DNA from: Levilactobacillus angrenensis
GTDB lineage: Bacteria > Bacillota > Bacilli > Lactobacillales > Lactobacillaceae
Assembly (NCBI RefSeq): GCF_003946085.1
Contig: NZ_RHOB01000016.1
Location: 1-57,956 of the forward strand
Length of the DNA stretch: 57,956 nt
Direction of reading: 5' to 3'
The notes beneath the pieces are model-generated. The model had not been told where the DNA came from and ran no database searches. It saw only the letters and a program-made list of their open reading frames with translations. The translations under genes were made by a program, and so were the position numbers. Shown in pieces: positions 17,894 to 27,726 of this stretch. Position 1 is the first letter of the stretch. Every line of letters begins with the position of its first letter.

Positions 17894-18557
17894 ATCCAAA
17901 TAAGGTGACCAGAATATCCCAAGTCATGTGCGTGGCAATGCCGGGCCATAACGACCGGCTTCGAGCATACAGCCAGCCGAACAGCAGGCCCAAGATGAAG
18001 ACCGAGAGGAGATTGCTGATCCAAACGCCAACGCTCATCGCCGGCACGGTCGTGAGGTAACGAGGAATATGCATGCTGGCAAAGGCCAGGGCTTGTAGCA
18101 CGTTGGCCTTACCTAGCGAGAATTTTTGTAAGAGGGCGTTTAAGAAATACCCGCGGAATAAAAATTCTTCCGTGACCCCCACGACTAGAAAATACCGACC
18201 CCAAAATTGTGGCTTGAAATTGGCCGCCACGGTCAAGCCGTGATGGACCAGCCAAAACTGGGCCAATAAGTAGACCACGATGATCCCCCAGACCAGGTAG
18301 CCAGCGCCAAATCGCCAAGCTGGTCGCCACTGTTCGGCGTTACTGAGGCTGAGGTTACCGGGGCGGGCACGCTTGAGCAACCACCAGGCGGCCCCTAGCC
18401 AAACGATCAGCTTGATGGCATCCAGTGCAATCTCTTGTGGCCAGCCACTGAGGTGCTGCTCGATGGGGGTGTTGGCCCCGATTTGAACGACCAGCCAGAT
18501 GAACCAAAATACAATGAACTGTCCAGCTAGCCGTCGATTTGATACGGGTTCTGACAT
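17892..18557 (-). CDS. CPBP family intramembrane glutamic endopeptidase
   Basis: This 221-residue polytopic membrane protein has the CPBP (Abi) motifs: TEEFLFRGYF with the catalytic EE-R, FASMHIP, and a final HMTWDILV. Lactobacillus members are linked to bacteriocin self-immunity or prenyl-protein processing. The ATG start has GAGAG at a normal distance; an in-frame GTG three codons earlier is too close to it. It is divergent from a TetR gene, whose operator dyad lies between the two. Confidence 0.88.
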   Translation of the reverse strand: MSEPVSNRRLAGQFIVFWFIWLVVQIGANTPIEQHLSGWPQEIALDAIKLIVWLGAAWWLLKRARPGNLSLSNAEQWRPAWRFGAGYLVWGIIVVYLLAQFWLVHHGLTVAANFKPQFWGRYFLVVGVTEEFLFRGYFLNALLQKFSLGKANVLQALAFASMHIPRYLTTVPAMSVGVWISNLLSVFILGLLFGWLYARSRSLWPGIATHMTWDILVTLFG

Positions 18558-18671
18558 ACAGCACACTTCTCTCTTAATAGGTTAAGTTAAGTTTAAGCCA
18601 AGATGGGACAGATAAACGTAAAGATTCTCTTAGGTTTCTGAACCACTACGAATAGCGGCGATTTGACGTAC

Positions 18672-18712
18672 ATGTTATCACTGTTTACTTTAAATGTAAT
18701 CAGTGATAACAT
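18672..18712. promoter_or_regulatory. Probable TetR operator
   Basis: A perfect 12-bp inverted repeat, ATGTTATCACTG and CAGTGATAACAT, with a 17-base AT-rich spacer lies about 45 bases before the TetR gene and in the divergent region with the CPBP gene. It is probably an autoregulatory site that could control both. Confidence 0.65.
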
Positions 18713-18757
18713 AAGGATAAACACAGGGATACCCACATTTGAGAGGAGACTTTAATC

Positions 18758-19282
18758 ATGACGAAATTACCTTATCATCGGCAGAACTTAGCCACACTGA
18801 TCCAGCAACAAGCGCGCCAACAATTGGAAGAACAGGGGGCCGAAAAGCTATCTTTGCGGCAGATTGCCCGGTTTTTGGCGGTGACCCCCGCGGCAGTCTA
18901 CCGGCATTTCCCTGACAAGGCTAGTTTGCTCGCAGCGTTGCGGGTTGAAATTACCGAGGAGCTCGCAGCGGCGTTGCGAGCTGGCGTGTTGGATTCGGCT
19001 GATGCAACGGCCATGCTACAACGGATGGTCAGCAATCTATTGGCCTTTGCGGCGGCTCACCCACGAGCAGTTCGCTTCGTGTTGACCGCACCGTTAGCGG
19101 CCCCCCAAAGCCTGACGACCGTGTTGGCCCTGGTCAATGCCCAGCGCCAGGTCACTGGCTCACCAACCGATACTACGGCGGTGTGGACTTTGTTAGTGGG
19201 GGTGTTGTGCCAGTTGCCGAACCCCCAGCTGACGGCTAAGTGGCTGACGACACAGGTGCTGAGCTTGTTGAATCACGAGTGA
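18758..19282 (+). CDS. TetR/AcrR family regulator
   Basis: This 174-residue repressor has an N-terminal helix-turn-helix, LRQIARFLAVTPAAVYRHFPD (the core spans about residues 32-50). The C-terminal domain resembles the WHG/TetR_C group. The start follows GAGAGGAG. The dyad upstream suggests autoregulation, and the divergent CPBP membrane protease gene is the likeliest target. Ligand unknown. Confidence 0.88.
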   Translation: MTKLPYHRQNLATLIQQQARQQLEEQGAEKLSLRQIARFLAVTPAAVYRHFPDKASLLAALRVEITEELAAALRAGVLDSADATAMLQRMVSNLLAFAAAHPRAVRFVLTAPLAAPQSLTTVLALVNAQRQVTGSPTDTTAVWTLLVGVLCQLPNPQLTAKWLTTQVLSLLNHE

Positions 19283-19501
19283 AAAGCTCCTTGTGAATAA
19301 TGAGCATGAATAGGCCTGCATATTGTGATTTATTCACTGCTAGGACGGGAAGCCACTAATGGCAAGGCTTTAGCCACATCGTTACCTTAAAAAGAAGACA
19401 GCGTTGTTGTCGAAATAAATTAAATTATAATGAGAAAAATGACAAGACATTTAGATTCTCCCATGGTACACTGAAACCAATTAACGACGGGAGGCTTGGC
19501 T

Positions 19502-21010
19502 ATGGACAACACACAATCAGCATTTTTAGCTTTGGTGAAACAGGTAAGTCTTGTTCGCATGAATCTCACGCTGCTGGGGTGGGATACACGCACCTACCTG
19601 CCACCAGCCGGGACTGATTTTCGCGGCGAACTGACGGCATCCTTGAGTGCTCAGGAGTTAGCGTTGAGCGCGGGGCCACAGATGGGGGAAATGGTCGCTT
19701 ACTTTACGGCACACCCAGATGAATTGGATACCCAAGCGCAGCAGGTCTTACGCCTGGTCAAACGTGATTACGAGTTGAACCACGAGATTGACGCGGCCGA
19801 TTACGCCGATTATCAGCGCACGTTGACACACGCCCAGGGTGTTTGGGAGACGGCCCGCGACGCGCAGGACTTTTCCTTATTACAGCCGGATCTGGAGAAA
19901 ATCGTGGCCATGCAAAAGGCCTTCATTCCCAAATGGCGTCACGGGCAGGCCACGGCTTATGACGTCTTGCTCGACCAGTATGAACCGGGGATGACGGTCG
20001 CCCAGTTGGATTCGATTATGGCGACGTTGAAGGCCGGTATCAAGCGAATCCAGGACTGCCTGCAAACGCAAGGGGTGGTCCCCCGGGCTGATTTCATGAG
20101 TCGGGCGGTCCCCGAAGACTTACAAGAGCAGCTGGTCCGAACCGTCGTGCAGCGCTTGGGCTACGACTTTTCTAAGGGTAACTTATCCCGAAGCACGCAC
20201 CCGTTCACGGTCCCGCTCGACCGCAACGACGTCCGCATCACCAACCGCTATGACGTGCACGCCTTTCAAATGTCACTGTTAGGCGGCATCCATGAAGCGG
20301 GTCACGGACTGTACATGCAAAACTTCAATCCGGCCTACGACTACACGCCGTTAGCGGACGCGCCGTCGATGGGGCTGCACGAATCGCAGTCACTGTTCAA
20401 CGAAATCTTTATCGCGCGGAATCCGGCCTTTTGGCAAGGTGAATACGCCCGCTTCCAACAGGCGACGGGAACGATTTTTGCGGACATTGATGAGCCGACC
20501 TTCTACCGCGGTTTCATGACGACGCAGCCCACGCTGATTCGGACCGAGGCCGACCCGTTGACGTATCCGCTGCACATCATCGTGCGCTACGAGCTGGAAA
20601 AGGGCCTGTTCAATGGTGAGACCACGGTCGCTGAATTACCGGCGTTGTGGCGGCAAAAATACCAAGATTACCTGGGCATCACGCCGCCTAACGACACGGT
20701 GGGGGTCCTTCAAGACATCCACTGGGCTGGCGGTGACTTTGGCTACTTCCCGACGTACTTGCTGGGTCAATTGTACGCAGCCCAGTTCATGCACACCATG
20801 AGCCAAGAATTACCAGTGGCCGATATCCTGCGTAGTGGCGACTATCAGCAAATCACGCAGTGGCGGCGCGAAAGGATCCACTGGCTCGGGGCCAGTGTGA
20901 CGCCGCAACAGCTAATCCAAAAAGTCACCGGTGAGCCCCTGAATCCGCAGTACTGGCTAGATTGGATGACCCAGACCTTTAAGACGGCTTATCAGGTAAC
21001 TGACAAATAG
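19502..21010 (+). CDS. Carboxypeptidase M32 (thermostable carboxypeptidase Taq family)
   Basis: This 502-residue cytoplasmic zinc metallocarboxypeptidase has the HEAGH zinc motif (about 261-265) within GGIHEAGHGLYMQNF. Downstream are the family segments LHESQSLFNE (with a third ligand Glu) and IVRYELEK. Full family length. The ATG start follows GGGAGG at seven bases; an in-frame TTG just before is less likely. Its promoter ends in the extended -10 TGGTACACT near 19464. Confidence 0.95.
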   Translation: MDNTQSAFLALVKQVSLVRMNLTLLGWDTRTYLPPAGTDFRGELTASLSAQELALSAGPQMGEMVAYFTAHPDELDTQAQQVLRLVKRDYELNHEIDAADYADYQRTLTHAQGVWETARDAQDFSLLQPDLEKIVAMQKAFIPKWRHGQATAYDVLLDQYEPGMTVAQLDSIMATLKAGIKRIQDCLQTQGVVPRADFMSRAVPEDLQEQLVRTVVQRLGYDFSKGNLSRSTHPFTVPLDRNDVRITNRYDVHAFQMSLLGGIHEAGHGLYMQNFNPAYDYTPLADAPSMGLHESQSLFNEIFIARNPAFWQGEYARFQQATGTIFADIDEPTFYRGFMTTQPTLIRTEADPLTYPLHIIVRYELEKGLFNGETTVAELPALWRQKYQDYLGITPPNDTVGVLQDIHWAGGDFGYFPTYLLGQLYAAQFMHTMSQELPVADILRSGDYQQITQWRRERIHWLGASVTPQQLIQKVTGEPLNPQYWLDWMTQTFKTAYQVTDK

Positions 21011-21109
21011 CTTTACTTCCTAAAAGTAAGTGGTACACTAGTCATATAAGTTTTAAGGAAACTACTACCCATTACCGGGAAACTATTCTAAAGTGAGGTT
21101 ATTTAATCT

Positions 21110-21712
21110 ATGGAAACCAAATTTAGTGAATTAGCCAAAAAGCGTCGCAGTATTTACGCCCTAGGACGCAACGTGCAGCTGTCTCAAGACGAATTAGTCT
21201 CATTGGTCAAGGACAACGTCAAGAACGCGCCAACGCCGTTTAACAACCAAACGACGCGGGCCGTGATCTTATTCGGGGCGTCACACGAAAAGCTGTGGGA
21301 CATCGTCATCGACCGCTTGAAACAAGAGGTGCCCGACGAGGCCGCATTTGCCAAGACGACGGCTAAGATCAATAGTTTCAAGGCAGCCTTTGGGACGGTC
21401 CTGTTCTTTACCGAAACCAAGACGGTCAAGGAATTCGAAGACAACTTCCCACTGTATGCGGACAACTTCCAAGACTGGTCCGAACAAGCCCAAGGTAGTG
21501 CGCAGTTCTCCGTGTGGACCGCGCTGGCCGAAAATGGGTTGGGCGCCAACCTGCAACACTACAACCCGCTGATCGACGACGAGGTGCGGGCTGCCTTCAA
21601 CTTGCCAGCTAGCTGGCATCTCCGGGCTGAAATGGACTTCGGGTCCATCGAAAGTCCAGCTGGGGACAAGGACTACATGGCCGACAGTGACCGGTTCTTG
21701 GTCTTCAAGTAA
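21110..21712 (+). CDS. Nitroreductase family protein
   Basis: This is a 200-residue FMN-dependent nitroreductase-like protein of the HBN1/YdfN group. FSELAKKRRSIYALG at the N-terminus binds FMN phosphate, and LGANLQHYNPLID lies in the second half. Members reduce quinones, nitro compounds or related electrophiles with NAD(P)H. It is a single gene with an upstream -10 like TGGTACACT and a terminator downstream. Confidence 0.92.
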   Translation: METKFSELAKKRRSIYALGRNVQLSQDELVSLVKDNVKNAPTPFNNQTTRAVILFGASHEKLWDIVIDRLKQEVPDEAAFAKTTAKINSFKAAFGTVLFFTETKTVKEFEDNFPLYADNFQDWSEQAQGSAQFSVWTALAENGLGANLQHYNPLIDDEVRAAFNLPASWHLRAEMDFGSIESPAGDKDYMADSDRFLVFK

Positions 21713-21723
21713 ATTTAAGCAAA

Positions 21724-21775
21724 TCACAAAAGGGCTCTCGAGTCACGTCAATTGGCGTGTTCGGGAGCCTTTTAT
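21724..21775 (+). terminator. Terminator of the nitroreductase gene
   Basis: AAAAGGGCTC pairs with GAGCCTTTT through a long imperfect stem. Confidence 0.75.
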
Positions 21776-21898
21776 GATTTCACAGACACTTCCAGCGTTT
21801 TCAATGGGGGAGTTATGCTAAAATGAAAGCGGGTCACATCGGCGTTAGTTTGGTGATGTGCGGATGGGGACCCAGCGGCTCATGGCGAAGCGTGCTGC

Positions 21899-21940
21899 GC
21901 CTAAAAGTCGCGGTCAACTAGGGTGCCTCGACTTTTAGGC
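21899..21940 (+). promoter_or_regulatory. Leader hairpin of the FAD oxidoreductase gene
   Basis: GCCTAAAAGTCG and CGACTTTTAGGC form a perfect 12-bp stem with an 18-base loop. It ends ten bases before the GGAGG site of the next gene, with no T run. Function unknown. Confidence 0.5.
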
Positions 21941-21966
21941 CGGACACTGAGGAGGTCAATTTCGTT

Positions 21967-23091
21967 ATGGAAAAACGTATCGCAATCATTGGCGGTGGCA
22001 TTGTCGGGGCGACCGCTGCCTATTATCTCAGCATTTTACCCGGCAGTGAACAAACGCAAGTCACGTTGTTTGATGACGGCACGGGACAGGCCACGACGGC
22101 TGCGGCGGGCATCATTTCGCCCTGGCTGTCCAAACGCCGGAACCAACGCTGGTACCGTTTGGCGAAGGCCGGCGCGGCGCTGTTTCCTGAATTAATGCAC
22201 CGGGCACGATTGGGCACGGACGTTTATCAACAGACCGGGACCATCGTGACGCGCGAGGTCCCCACGGATCTGGAGACGCTGTTTGACTTGGCACAAGAAC
22301 GCCGGCAAAGCGCGCCGACCATGGGACAAGTCACTACGTTAACGGCCGCTGAAGTGCAGGCCAAAGTGCCTCTGTTGACGAATCCACAGCCCGGGGTCTT
22401 CATCTCCGGCGGTGCACGCGTAGACGGAGCCACGTTAGTCAATGGCTTGTTGGCTCAAGCAACGGCTAAGAACCTGACGATTCGCCACGAACGGGTCAGC
22501 TTCACCTCTGACGGGCAAGTCGTCACCTCGATGGGCCCACGGCAATTTGACCGGGTCATCGTCGCGGTCGGCGCGTGGCTCAAAGAAGTCGTGGCGCCTT
22601 TAGGGGTGACTGCGGCGGTGCGGCCACAAAAGGGCCAGCTGATCGAATTAAACGTCAAGGACTACCCGCTTCAAGAAAATATGCCCGTCGTCATGCCTGA
22701 AGGCGAACGCGACTTTGTGCCATTTGGTCACGGCAAACTGATCGTGGGGGCCACCCATGAGGACGACGGTAAGTTTAATTTGGCCGTAGACCCGGCCGTG
22801 ACGCAAGACCTGCTGGGCAGTGCCCAACGCCTCATGCACGACGTTACGGCGGATAACATCACCGCCGTACGGGTCGGCACGCGGGCCTACACACCAGACT
22901 TTGCGCCGTTCTTTGGCCCGATTCCGGAACACGAAGCGATCCTAGTGGCTTCCGGGTTAGGCTCTTCTGGTCTGACGACGGGGCCAGAAATTGGTCGGCT
23001 CTTGGCGGGGTCTGCGCTTTACGGCGGGACGCCTGACTGGAGCGAGTATGAATTGCCGCTGACGACTTATTTAACGTCTTCAGCGGAATGA
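21967..23091 (+). CDS. FAD-dependent oxidoreductase, DAO family
   Basis: This 374-residue flavoprotein has an N-terminal FAD fold, IAIIGGGIVGATAAYYL, and the amino-acid oxidase fold seen in D-amino acid or glycine oxidases (RVGTRAYTPDFAPFFGP and ASGLGSSGLTTGPEIG near the end). The substrate is probably an amino acid or sarcosine-like amine, but is unassigned. Its 3' end overlaps the converging RNase HI-like gene by 25 bases. A stable hairpin lies in its leader. Confidence 0.85.
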   Translation: MEKRIAIIGGGIVGATAAYYLSILPGSEQTQVTLFDDGTGQATTAAAGIISPWLSKRRNQRWYRLAKAGAALFPELMHRARLGTDVYQQTGTIVTREVPTDLETLFDLAQERRQSAPTMGQVTTLTAAEVQAKVPLLTNPQPGVFISGGARVDGATLVNGLLAQATAKNLTIRHERVSFTSDGQVVTSMGPRQFDRVIVAVGAWLKEVVAPLGVTAAVRPQKGQLIELNVKDYPLQENMPVVMPEGERDFVPFGHGKLIVGATHEDDGKFNLAVDPAVTQDLLGSAQRLMHDVTADNITAVRVGTRAYTPDFAPFFGPIPEHEAILVASGLGSSGLTTGPEIGRLLAGSALYGGTPDWSEYELPLTTYLTSSAE

Positions 23092-23471
23092 AGTGCCTGA
23101 TTGGCTAAGGTGTGGGCACCACGGTTTTCCCGTTCCGGGACCCACTGCGTTAAGACCAACTGGAAGGGGTCCTGGACGGCTAGCAAGGCGTCGACCCACA
23201 GCTGGTAGTGCTTGGCGTAGCGCTTGGCCACACTGTCACTAACGATTTGACTGTCGGTGTAAAAGAGGACGGTCGTGGCCGCGGGCTCCGCCGTCAGGGT
23301 CAACAAGTGTTCAAAGCCGATTCGGGCGATCTCGAATTCGGCCGTGTGGTTGGTCGTGGCCGTGAGCACGGTCTTGAGTTGCGTTTGGTGGTGGTCTTGA
23401 ATGATCAAGATGCCGCCCGCACTGAGGCCGGTTTGCGGTTGCGTGGCCGCATCAGTATAAAGAGAAAACAA
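23067..23471 (-). CDS. RNase HI family protein, EbsB-like
   Basis: This is a 134-residue single-domain RNase H fold. Acidic residues appear in SLYTDAA, HTAEFEIAR and FYTDSQIV. The fourth usual Asp, near the end in the family ADxLA motif, is replaced by His (GAHTLANQ). It is head to head with ebsA, 36 bases away, matching the ebsA/ebsB neighbourhood of enterococci. It could be a true RNase HI or an EbsB-type protein. It overlaps the oxidoreductase gene tail to tail. Confidence 0.82.
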   Translation of the reverse strand: MFSLYTDAATQPQTGLSAGGILIIQDHHQTQLKTVLTATTNHTAEFEIARIGFEHLLTLTAEPAATTVLFYTDSQIVSDSVAKRYAKHYQLWVDALLAVQDPFQLVLTQWVPERENRGAHTLANQALHSAEDVK

Positions 23472-23507
23472 AGAATCACTCCAATCTTTCGTGAGGTGTT
23501 TAAATTA

Positions 23508-23924
23508 ATGATAACCCAGGAACGACGATTTTTGTATCAACCCAACCCCTTGAGTAGCATCATCAACTGGAGCTGGACGCTGATGGTCCTTTTCATGGGC
23601 GCCATCTTCTGGCTAGAGGTCACGCATTTTAACTGGTACACGCTGGGCTTCTTTGCGGCCTTTGCCTTCTTGTGCTGGTTGGAGATTCATTTTCGAAACA
23701 TCACCATGGCCAACGGCGTGTTGACCGTCAGTACGGTCTTGAATCATCACCGGTTAGTCATACCCTTGAATAAGGTGCGTAACGTCCAACAGTCGCGTTA
23801 TCGGCTGGGTATCGTGGCGCAGGGAAAAATCTATCAGTTCCTGTTACCGCGGAACTCGGCGATTGAACTGGCCGGTCTATTGCGTGAAGCGATGGCCGCC
23901 AATAGTGTGAAGGAGGAAAATTAG
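23508..23924 (+). CDS. ebsA: EbsA family membrane protein
   Basis: This 138-residue protein has two membrane helices (about 19-40 and 46-62), with the family signature [15 protein letters not shown] near the N-terminus and a C-terminal soluble domain. Often annotated as pore-forming protein EbsA; the actual role is unclear. I used the ATG preceded by GTGAGG; the upstream in-frame extension is antisense to the RNase H gene. The stop overlaps the fhs start (TTAGTG). Confidence 0.85.
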   Translation: MITQERRFLYQPNPLSSIINWSWTLMVLFMGAIFWLEVTHFNWYTLGFFAAFAFLCWLEIHFRNITMANGVLTVSTVLNHHRLVIPLNKVRNVQQSRYRLGIVAQGKIYQFLLPRNSAIELAGLLREAMAANSVKEEN

Positions 23925-25582
23925 TGAGTAGCGATATTGAGATTTCACAAGCAACCCCGTTAGAACCTATTGAAAAAATTGCGGCCAAGGTCGGCTTGAC
24001 CCCCGAACAGATCGAACCGTACGGCCATACCAAGGCTAAGATCGACCTGCCACTGACCGGGCAACACACCCCGGGCAAGTTGGTCTTAGTCACGTCGATC
24101 AACCCGACGCCCGCTGGTGAGGGCAAATCCACGGTCGTGGTCGGCTTGGGCGATGCCTTGAACTTGTTGGGCCACCAGACCGTGTTGGCCTTGCGGGAAC
24201 CGTCGATGGGCCCCGTCATGGGGATGAAGGGTGGCGCGACCGGCGGCGGGTACGCCCAAGTCGCCCCGATGGAAGACATCAATTTGCATTTTACCGGGGA
24301 CATGCACGCCTTGACCGAGGCTCACGATACCTTGGCGGCTCTGATCGACAACCACATCCAGCAGGGCAACGCCTTGAACTTGGACCCGCGGCAGATCGTT
24401 TGGAAACGGGTCTTAGACATCAACGACCGTGAATTACGTCAGACCGTGATCGGTTTAGGCGGTCGGACGTCGGGGATGCCCCGCCAAGACGGCTTTGACA
24501 TCACTGTGGCCAGTGAATTGATGGCCGTGTTGTGTCTGAGTGAGGACCTGGCTGATTTGAAACGGCGGGTCAACCGCATCTTAATTGGCTACACCTACGA
24601 CAAGGAACCCGTCACGGTCGCCGATTTACAAGTTGGTGGCGCGATTACGTTATTGTTGAAGGACGCGCTTAAGCCCAACCTGGTCCAAACGTTGGCCCAC
24701 AATCCCGCCATCATCCACGGCGGGCCATTCGCCAACATCGCTCACGGCTGTAACTCAGTGCTGGCCACCCAAACGGCCCTGCAGCTGGGGGACTTCGCCG
24801 TGACGGAAGCCGGCTTTGGGGCCGACCTCGGGGGCGAGAAGTTCATGGACATCAAGACCCCCGTGTTGGGACAAACCCCCGACGCCGTGGTCATCGTCGC
24901 CACGGTCCGGGCCTTGAAGTATAATGGCGGCGTCAAACGTGCGGATTTAGAAACGGAAAACGTGGCGGCACTTCAGACCGGTAGCGCCAATTTGAAACGC
25001 CACATCGCCAGCATGCAGCAATACGGCGTGCCCGTGGTCGTGGCTATCAATCGCTTCACCAGTGACACTGACGCAGAAATTGCGGCGTTGACCGCTGACG
25101 TGGCTGCGCTGAACGTGCCGGTCGCCACCACGACCGTTTGGGCCGATGGTGGGGCGGGAGCGACGGACCTGGCCGAAAAGGTCGTTGCCGCGACCCAGCA
25201 ACCGAAGCACTTCACTCGTTTAGCCCCGGCTGGTGCGGACCTGATGACGCAGATGACGGCCATCACCCAGAAAATCTATGGTGGTGCCAAGGTCGAATTA
25301 TCCGCGAAGGCTGCCCGGCAGTTGAAGACGCTCGCCAAGCACGGTTGGGACAAGTTGCCCGTCTGCATGGCTAAGACCCAGTACTCGTTGACCGACGATG
25401 CTCATCAATTGGGCGCCCCCAGTGACTTCACGATTCACGTGCGCGAATTTGCGCCCCGACTCGGCGCTGGCTTCGTGGTCGCCTTGACCGGTAACGTCTT
25501 GACCATGCCTGGCCTGCCGAAACACCCGGCGGCCTTGGACATGGACATTGATGCCAACGGGAAGATCACGGGACTATTTTAA
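23924..25582 (+). CDS. fhs: Formate--tetrahydrofolate ligase
   Basis: This 552-residue enzyme makes 10-formyl-THF from formate, ATP and THF for purine and fMet synthesis. The P-loop TPAGEGKST lies at about residues 65-73, with the family segments [19 protein letters not shown] and [14 protein letters not shown] [10 protein letters not shown]. The GTG start overlaps the ebsA stop by one base, so it is probably translationally coupled. Terminator and repeat R3 follow. The window also holds a folate transporter under THF control. Confidence 0.97.
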   Translation: MSSDIEISQATPLEPIEKIAAKVGLTPEQIEPYGHTKAKIDLPLTGQHTPGKLVLVTSINPTPAGEGKSTVVVGLGDALNLLGHQTVLALREPSMGPVMGMKGGATGGGYAQVAPMEDINLHFTGDMHALTEAHDTLAALIDNHIQQGNALNLDPRQIVWKRVLDINDRELRQTVIGLGGRTSGMPRQDGFDITVASELMAVLCLSEDLADLKRRVNRILIGYTYDKEPVTVADLQVGGAITLLLKDALKPNLVQTLAHNPAIIHGGPFANIAHGCNSVLATQTALQLGDFAVTEAGFGADLGGEKFMDIKTPVLGQTPDAVVIVATVRALKYNGGVKRADLETENVAALQTGSANLKRHIASMQQYGVPVVVAINRFTSDTDAEIAALTADVAALNVPVATTTVWADGGAGATDLAEKVVAATQQPKHFTRLAPAGADLMTQMTAITQKIYGGAKVELSAKAARQLKTLAKHGWDKLPVCMAKTQYSLTDDAHQLGAPSDFTIHVREFAPRLGAGFVVALTGNVLTMPGLPKHPAALDMDIDANGKITGLF

Positions 25583-25599
25583 AGAATGTTAAGCCAAAC

Positions 25600-25636
25600 A
25601 AACGGACTAGAGAGGATGCTCTCGGGTCCGTTTTTA
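25600..25636 (+). terminator. Terminator of fhs
   Basis: AACGGAC...GAGAG pairs with CTCTC...GTCCGTT around a short loop, followed by T. Confidence 0.85.
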
Positions 25637-26194
25637 GTTAGGTTGCTAAAAGATGAAAGCTGAAAATCAGCTATAAGCACTGTCACCACGCAACTCACAG
25701 CATAAAAATTAGTTGTTGACAGCATCCTAGCGAGGACTGGCCGGTTACCGTCCGCCAACTATGGGTTGGAACGCGATGGTCGGACCGAGCCGAGCCCTGA
25801 GCCTAAGGAACGGTCTCGGCCTCGCTTTGAGACGCGGACTCTCGGCTACTAGAGTATGTACTAGTAACTATCTGCTTAGCCCCAGGTAACAGCTGATCCG
25901 GCTATTGATCTCTAATACCGGGTTGCTGATAATCACCAACCCGCCGGAGACAGACAGAGATGGAGCCAGCTGTGACGACGGTGTTGGCTGAGGTCTTTTC
26001 TCAGCCTACAGCGTGCGGCGACTTTGGAGACTGGCGAGTTTTGCCAGGCTTCAAAGCGAACCGGAAGCCCGCTTTTCAGACTGGAGGTGTCCGCCATAGC
26101 AGGCGGAATCTCTGGCTGACGCAGGCTCCTGGATTCGCTAATTTTAGTGAACAGAATACTGTCGTTCCGGGAATCAACGTGTTAATTCTAGGTT
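25637..26194. repeat. Intergenic repeat R3, about 558 bp, longest copy
   Basis: This aligns with the reverse complement of R1 through GAAAATCAGCTA, GTCACCACGC, CCGTCCGCCAACTATGGGT, GCTTAGCCCCAG, TTGCTGATAATC, the GGCTGAG/CTCAGCC hairpin and GAACCGGAAGCCCG to TTCCGGGAATCAA. Compared with R1 it carries an extra module of about 100 bp (GGTTGGAACGCG to CTCGCTTTGAGACG) that R5 and R6 also contain. It fills the gap between the converging fhs and hydrolase genes. Confidence 0.85.
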
Positions 26195-26196
26195 AC

Positions 26197-26943
26197 TTAT
26201 GGCTGAATAAAGTGAGTCGCGAGGTCCAGCACCGTTTCTCTGGCCTGACCGTCGAGTCTGTGGCTGGCGCCTGGCAACAGGTGGTAGACACTGTGTTGGT
26301 AAACGTCGTGATACCGCTTAGAAGCCAGCGGGTCAACGATTTGGTCGGCATCCCCGTGAATCAGGCAAACGGGTCCGGTGAAGGCTTGCGCGGTTTCATA
26401 GATGGGCAGGAGTTGGGCCGTGCGCAAGTAAAAGCCGCCTAACGTCAAGCTATCACTCAGCGGCAAAGTCGCCGGAATGTGGTGGGGGTCGTAAACGAGA
26501 CCGCGCGTGTGCCCGGCGATGGCGTCATCTTTGAGTGTCGCCGCGGGGGCCATTAAGACCAGCTTGTGGATGACATCGGCTTGGTAACCGGCCAACATGC
26601 TAGCGACGACCCCACCTTGCGAGTGGCCAAGCAGGTCGATGTGTTGGGGAGCCAGCCGCGTTTGGACCGCCGCTAAAACGGCTTGGGCATCCGCAATCTC
26701 GTTGGGCACGGTCATGTCGACAAAGGCGCCATCGCTGTGTCCGTGGCCGTTAAAGTCAAAGCGCACGGTCCCGACACCGACTGCTCGCAGCCGAGTCGCC
26801 AACTGAACCAACAGGGCGGATGCGTCGTAGCCACGATTGCCGGTAAAGCCGTGCATCAAGATGGCAATGGTCCCATTCGGGTGCTCGGCGGGTTCATAAA
26901 TGCCAGCTAAGTTCAAGCCATCGCGTTTAACGTTAAATTCCAT
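26197..26943 (-). CDS. Alpha/beta hydrolase (serine esterase/lysophospholipase-like)
   Basis: This is a 248-residue cytosolic alpha/beta hydrolase with the nucleophile elbow GHSQGG (about 118-123), an oxyanion region HGFTG, an acid in GDADQIVD and a catalytic His in GASHRL. It resembles BAAT/acyl-CoA thioesterase-related esterases common in lactobacilli. The stop codon lies within two bases of repeat R3. Substrate not predictable. Confidence 0.9.
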   Translation of the reverse strand: MEFNVKRDGLNLAGIYEPAEHPNGTIAILMHGFTGNRGYDASALLVQLATRLRAVGVGTVRFDFNGHGHSDGAFVDMTVPNEIADAQAVLAAVQTRLAPQHIDLLGHSQGGVVASMLAGYQADVIHKLVLMAPAATLKDDAIAGHTRGLVYDPHHIPATLPLSDSLTLGGFYLRTAQLLPIYETAQAFTGPVCLIHGDADQIVDPLASKRYHDVYQHSVYHLLPGASHRLDGQARETVLDLATHFIQP

Positions 26944-27214
26944 GGAAAAAGACCTCCAGTTTGTTAAGGATTACTATGAAACTCTGCGCAGACGCTGTCA
27001 AGGTGGCTGAGTGGGTGAACTGAGAGCAGTTCAGTCGTAGCGTCGATGAGCGGCCAGAGAGAGACCGTGTTGCTAGAACGCCTCGCCTTCACTAAGTACT
27101 AACGAAATTCCCCGCGATTTTGTGACCACCAATTCGTGAACTTAAGAAAAACTTAGAAAAACGTCCACCCAATTAATTTTTATCAGCAGGAAATCGCCGA
27201 AACCCGCGTTTTTC

Positions 27215-27223
27215 TGGTATACT
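27215..27223 (+). promoter_or_regulatory. Extended -10 of the lspA promoter
   Basis: TGGTATACT is an extended -10 element about 38 bases before the lspA start. The 300-base gap between the hydrolase gene and lspA shows nothing else I can name. Confidence 0.45.
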
Positions 27224-27261
27224 TTTCGGTAACGACTTATAGGAAAGGTGTTCCGGACTTT

Positions 27262-27726
27262 ATGCTGATTGCAGATACACTTTTAATCGTGCTGCTGGTC
27301 GTTATCGATCAGTTGATCAAGCACGCGGTGGTGGCTAATATCGCCCTGGGTGGCGAGCACCCCTTGATTCCCGGGCTCCTGTCACTGACCCATTTGCGCA
27401 ACAATGGTGCGGCCTGGAGCATTTTACAGGGCCAGATGTGGTTCTTTGCCGTCATTGCCGTGTTGGCCTTGGGCATCATGGGCTACTTCTTTTGGCAATA
27501 CCGCCGGCAGGGCGATCACTGGGTCGAAGAACTGGGGTTGGCCCTCATGATGGCCGGGACCCTGGGTAACTTCATTGACCGCTTGACGCAGGGGTACGTG
27601 GTCGACATGTTTCAGCTCGACTTCGTTAATTTCCCCATCTTTAACTTTGCCGACAGCTGTTTGACGGTCGGCGTGATTTTAATTGCGATTGGCGTGTACC
27701 TCGCTGATCGCCGGGAGGCACATTAA
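27262..27726 (+). CDS. lspA: Lipoprotein signal peptidase (signal peptidase II)
   Basis: This 154-residue integral membrane aspartic protease removes signal peptides from prolipoproteins. Four membrane helices are visible. The conserved NNGAAWSIL and the two catalytic aspartates, in GNFIDRL and FNFADSCL, are intact. It overlaps rluD by one base (TAATG), the standard lspA-rluD-pyrR order. A client lipoprotein (DUF915) is encoded elsewhere in the window. Confidence 0.96.
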   Translation: MLIADTLLIVLLVVIDQLIKHAVVANIALGGEHPLIPGLLSLTHLRNNGAAWSILQGQMWFFAVIAVLALGIMGYFFWQYRRQGDHWVEELGLALMMAGTLGNFIDRLTQGYVVDMFQLDFVNFPIFNFADSCLTVGVILIAIGVYLADRREAH

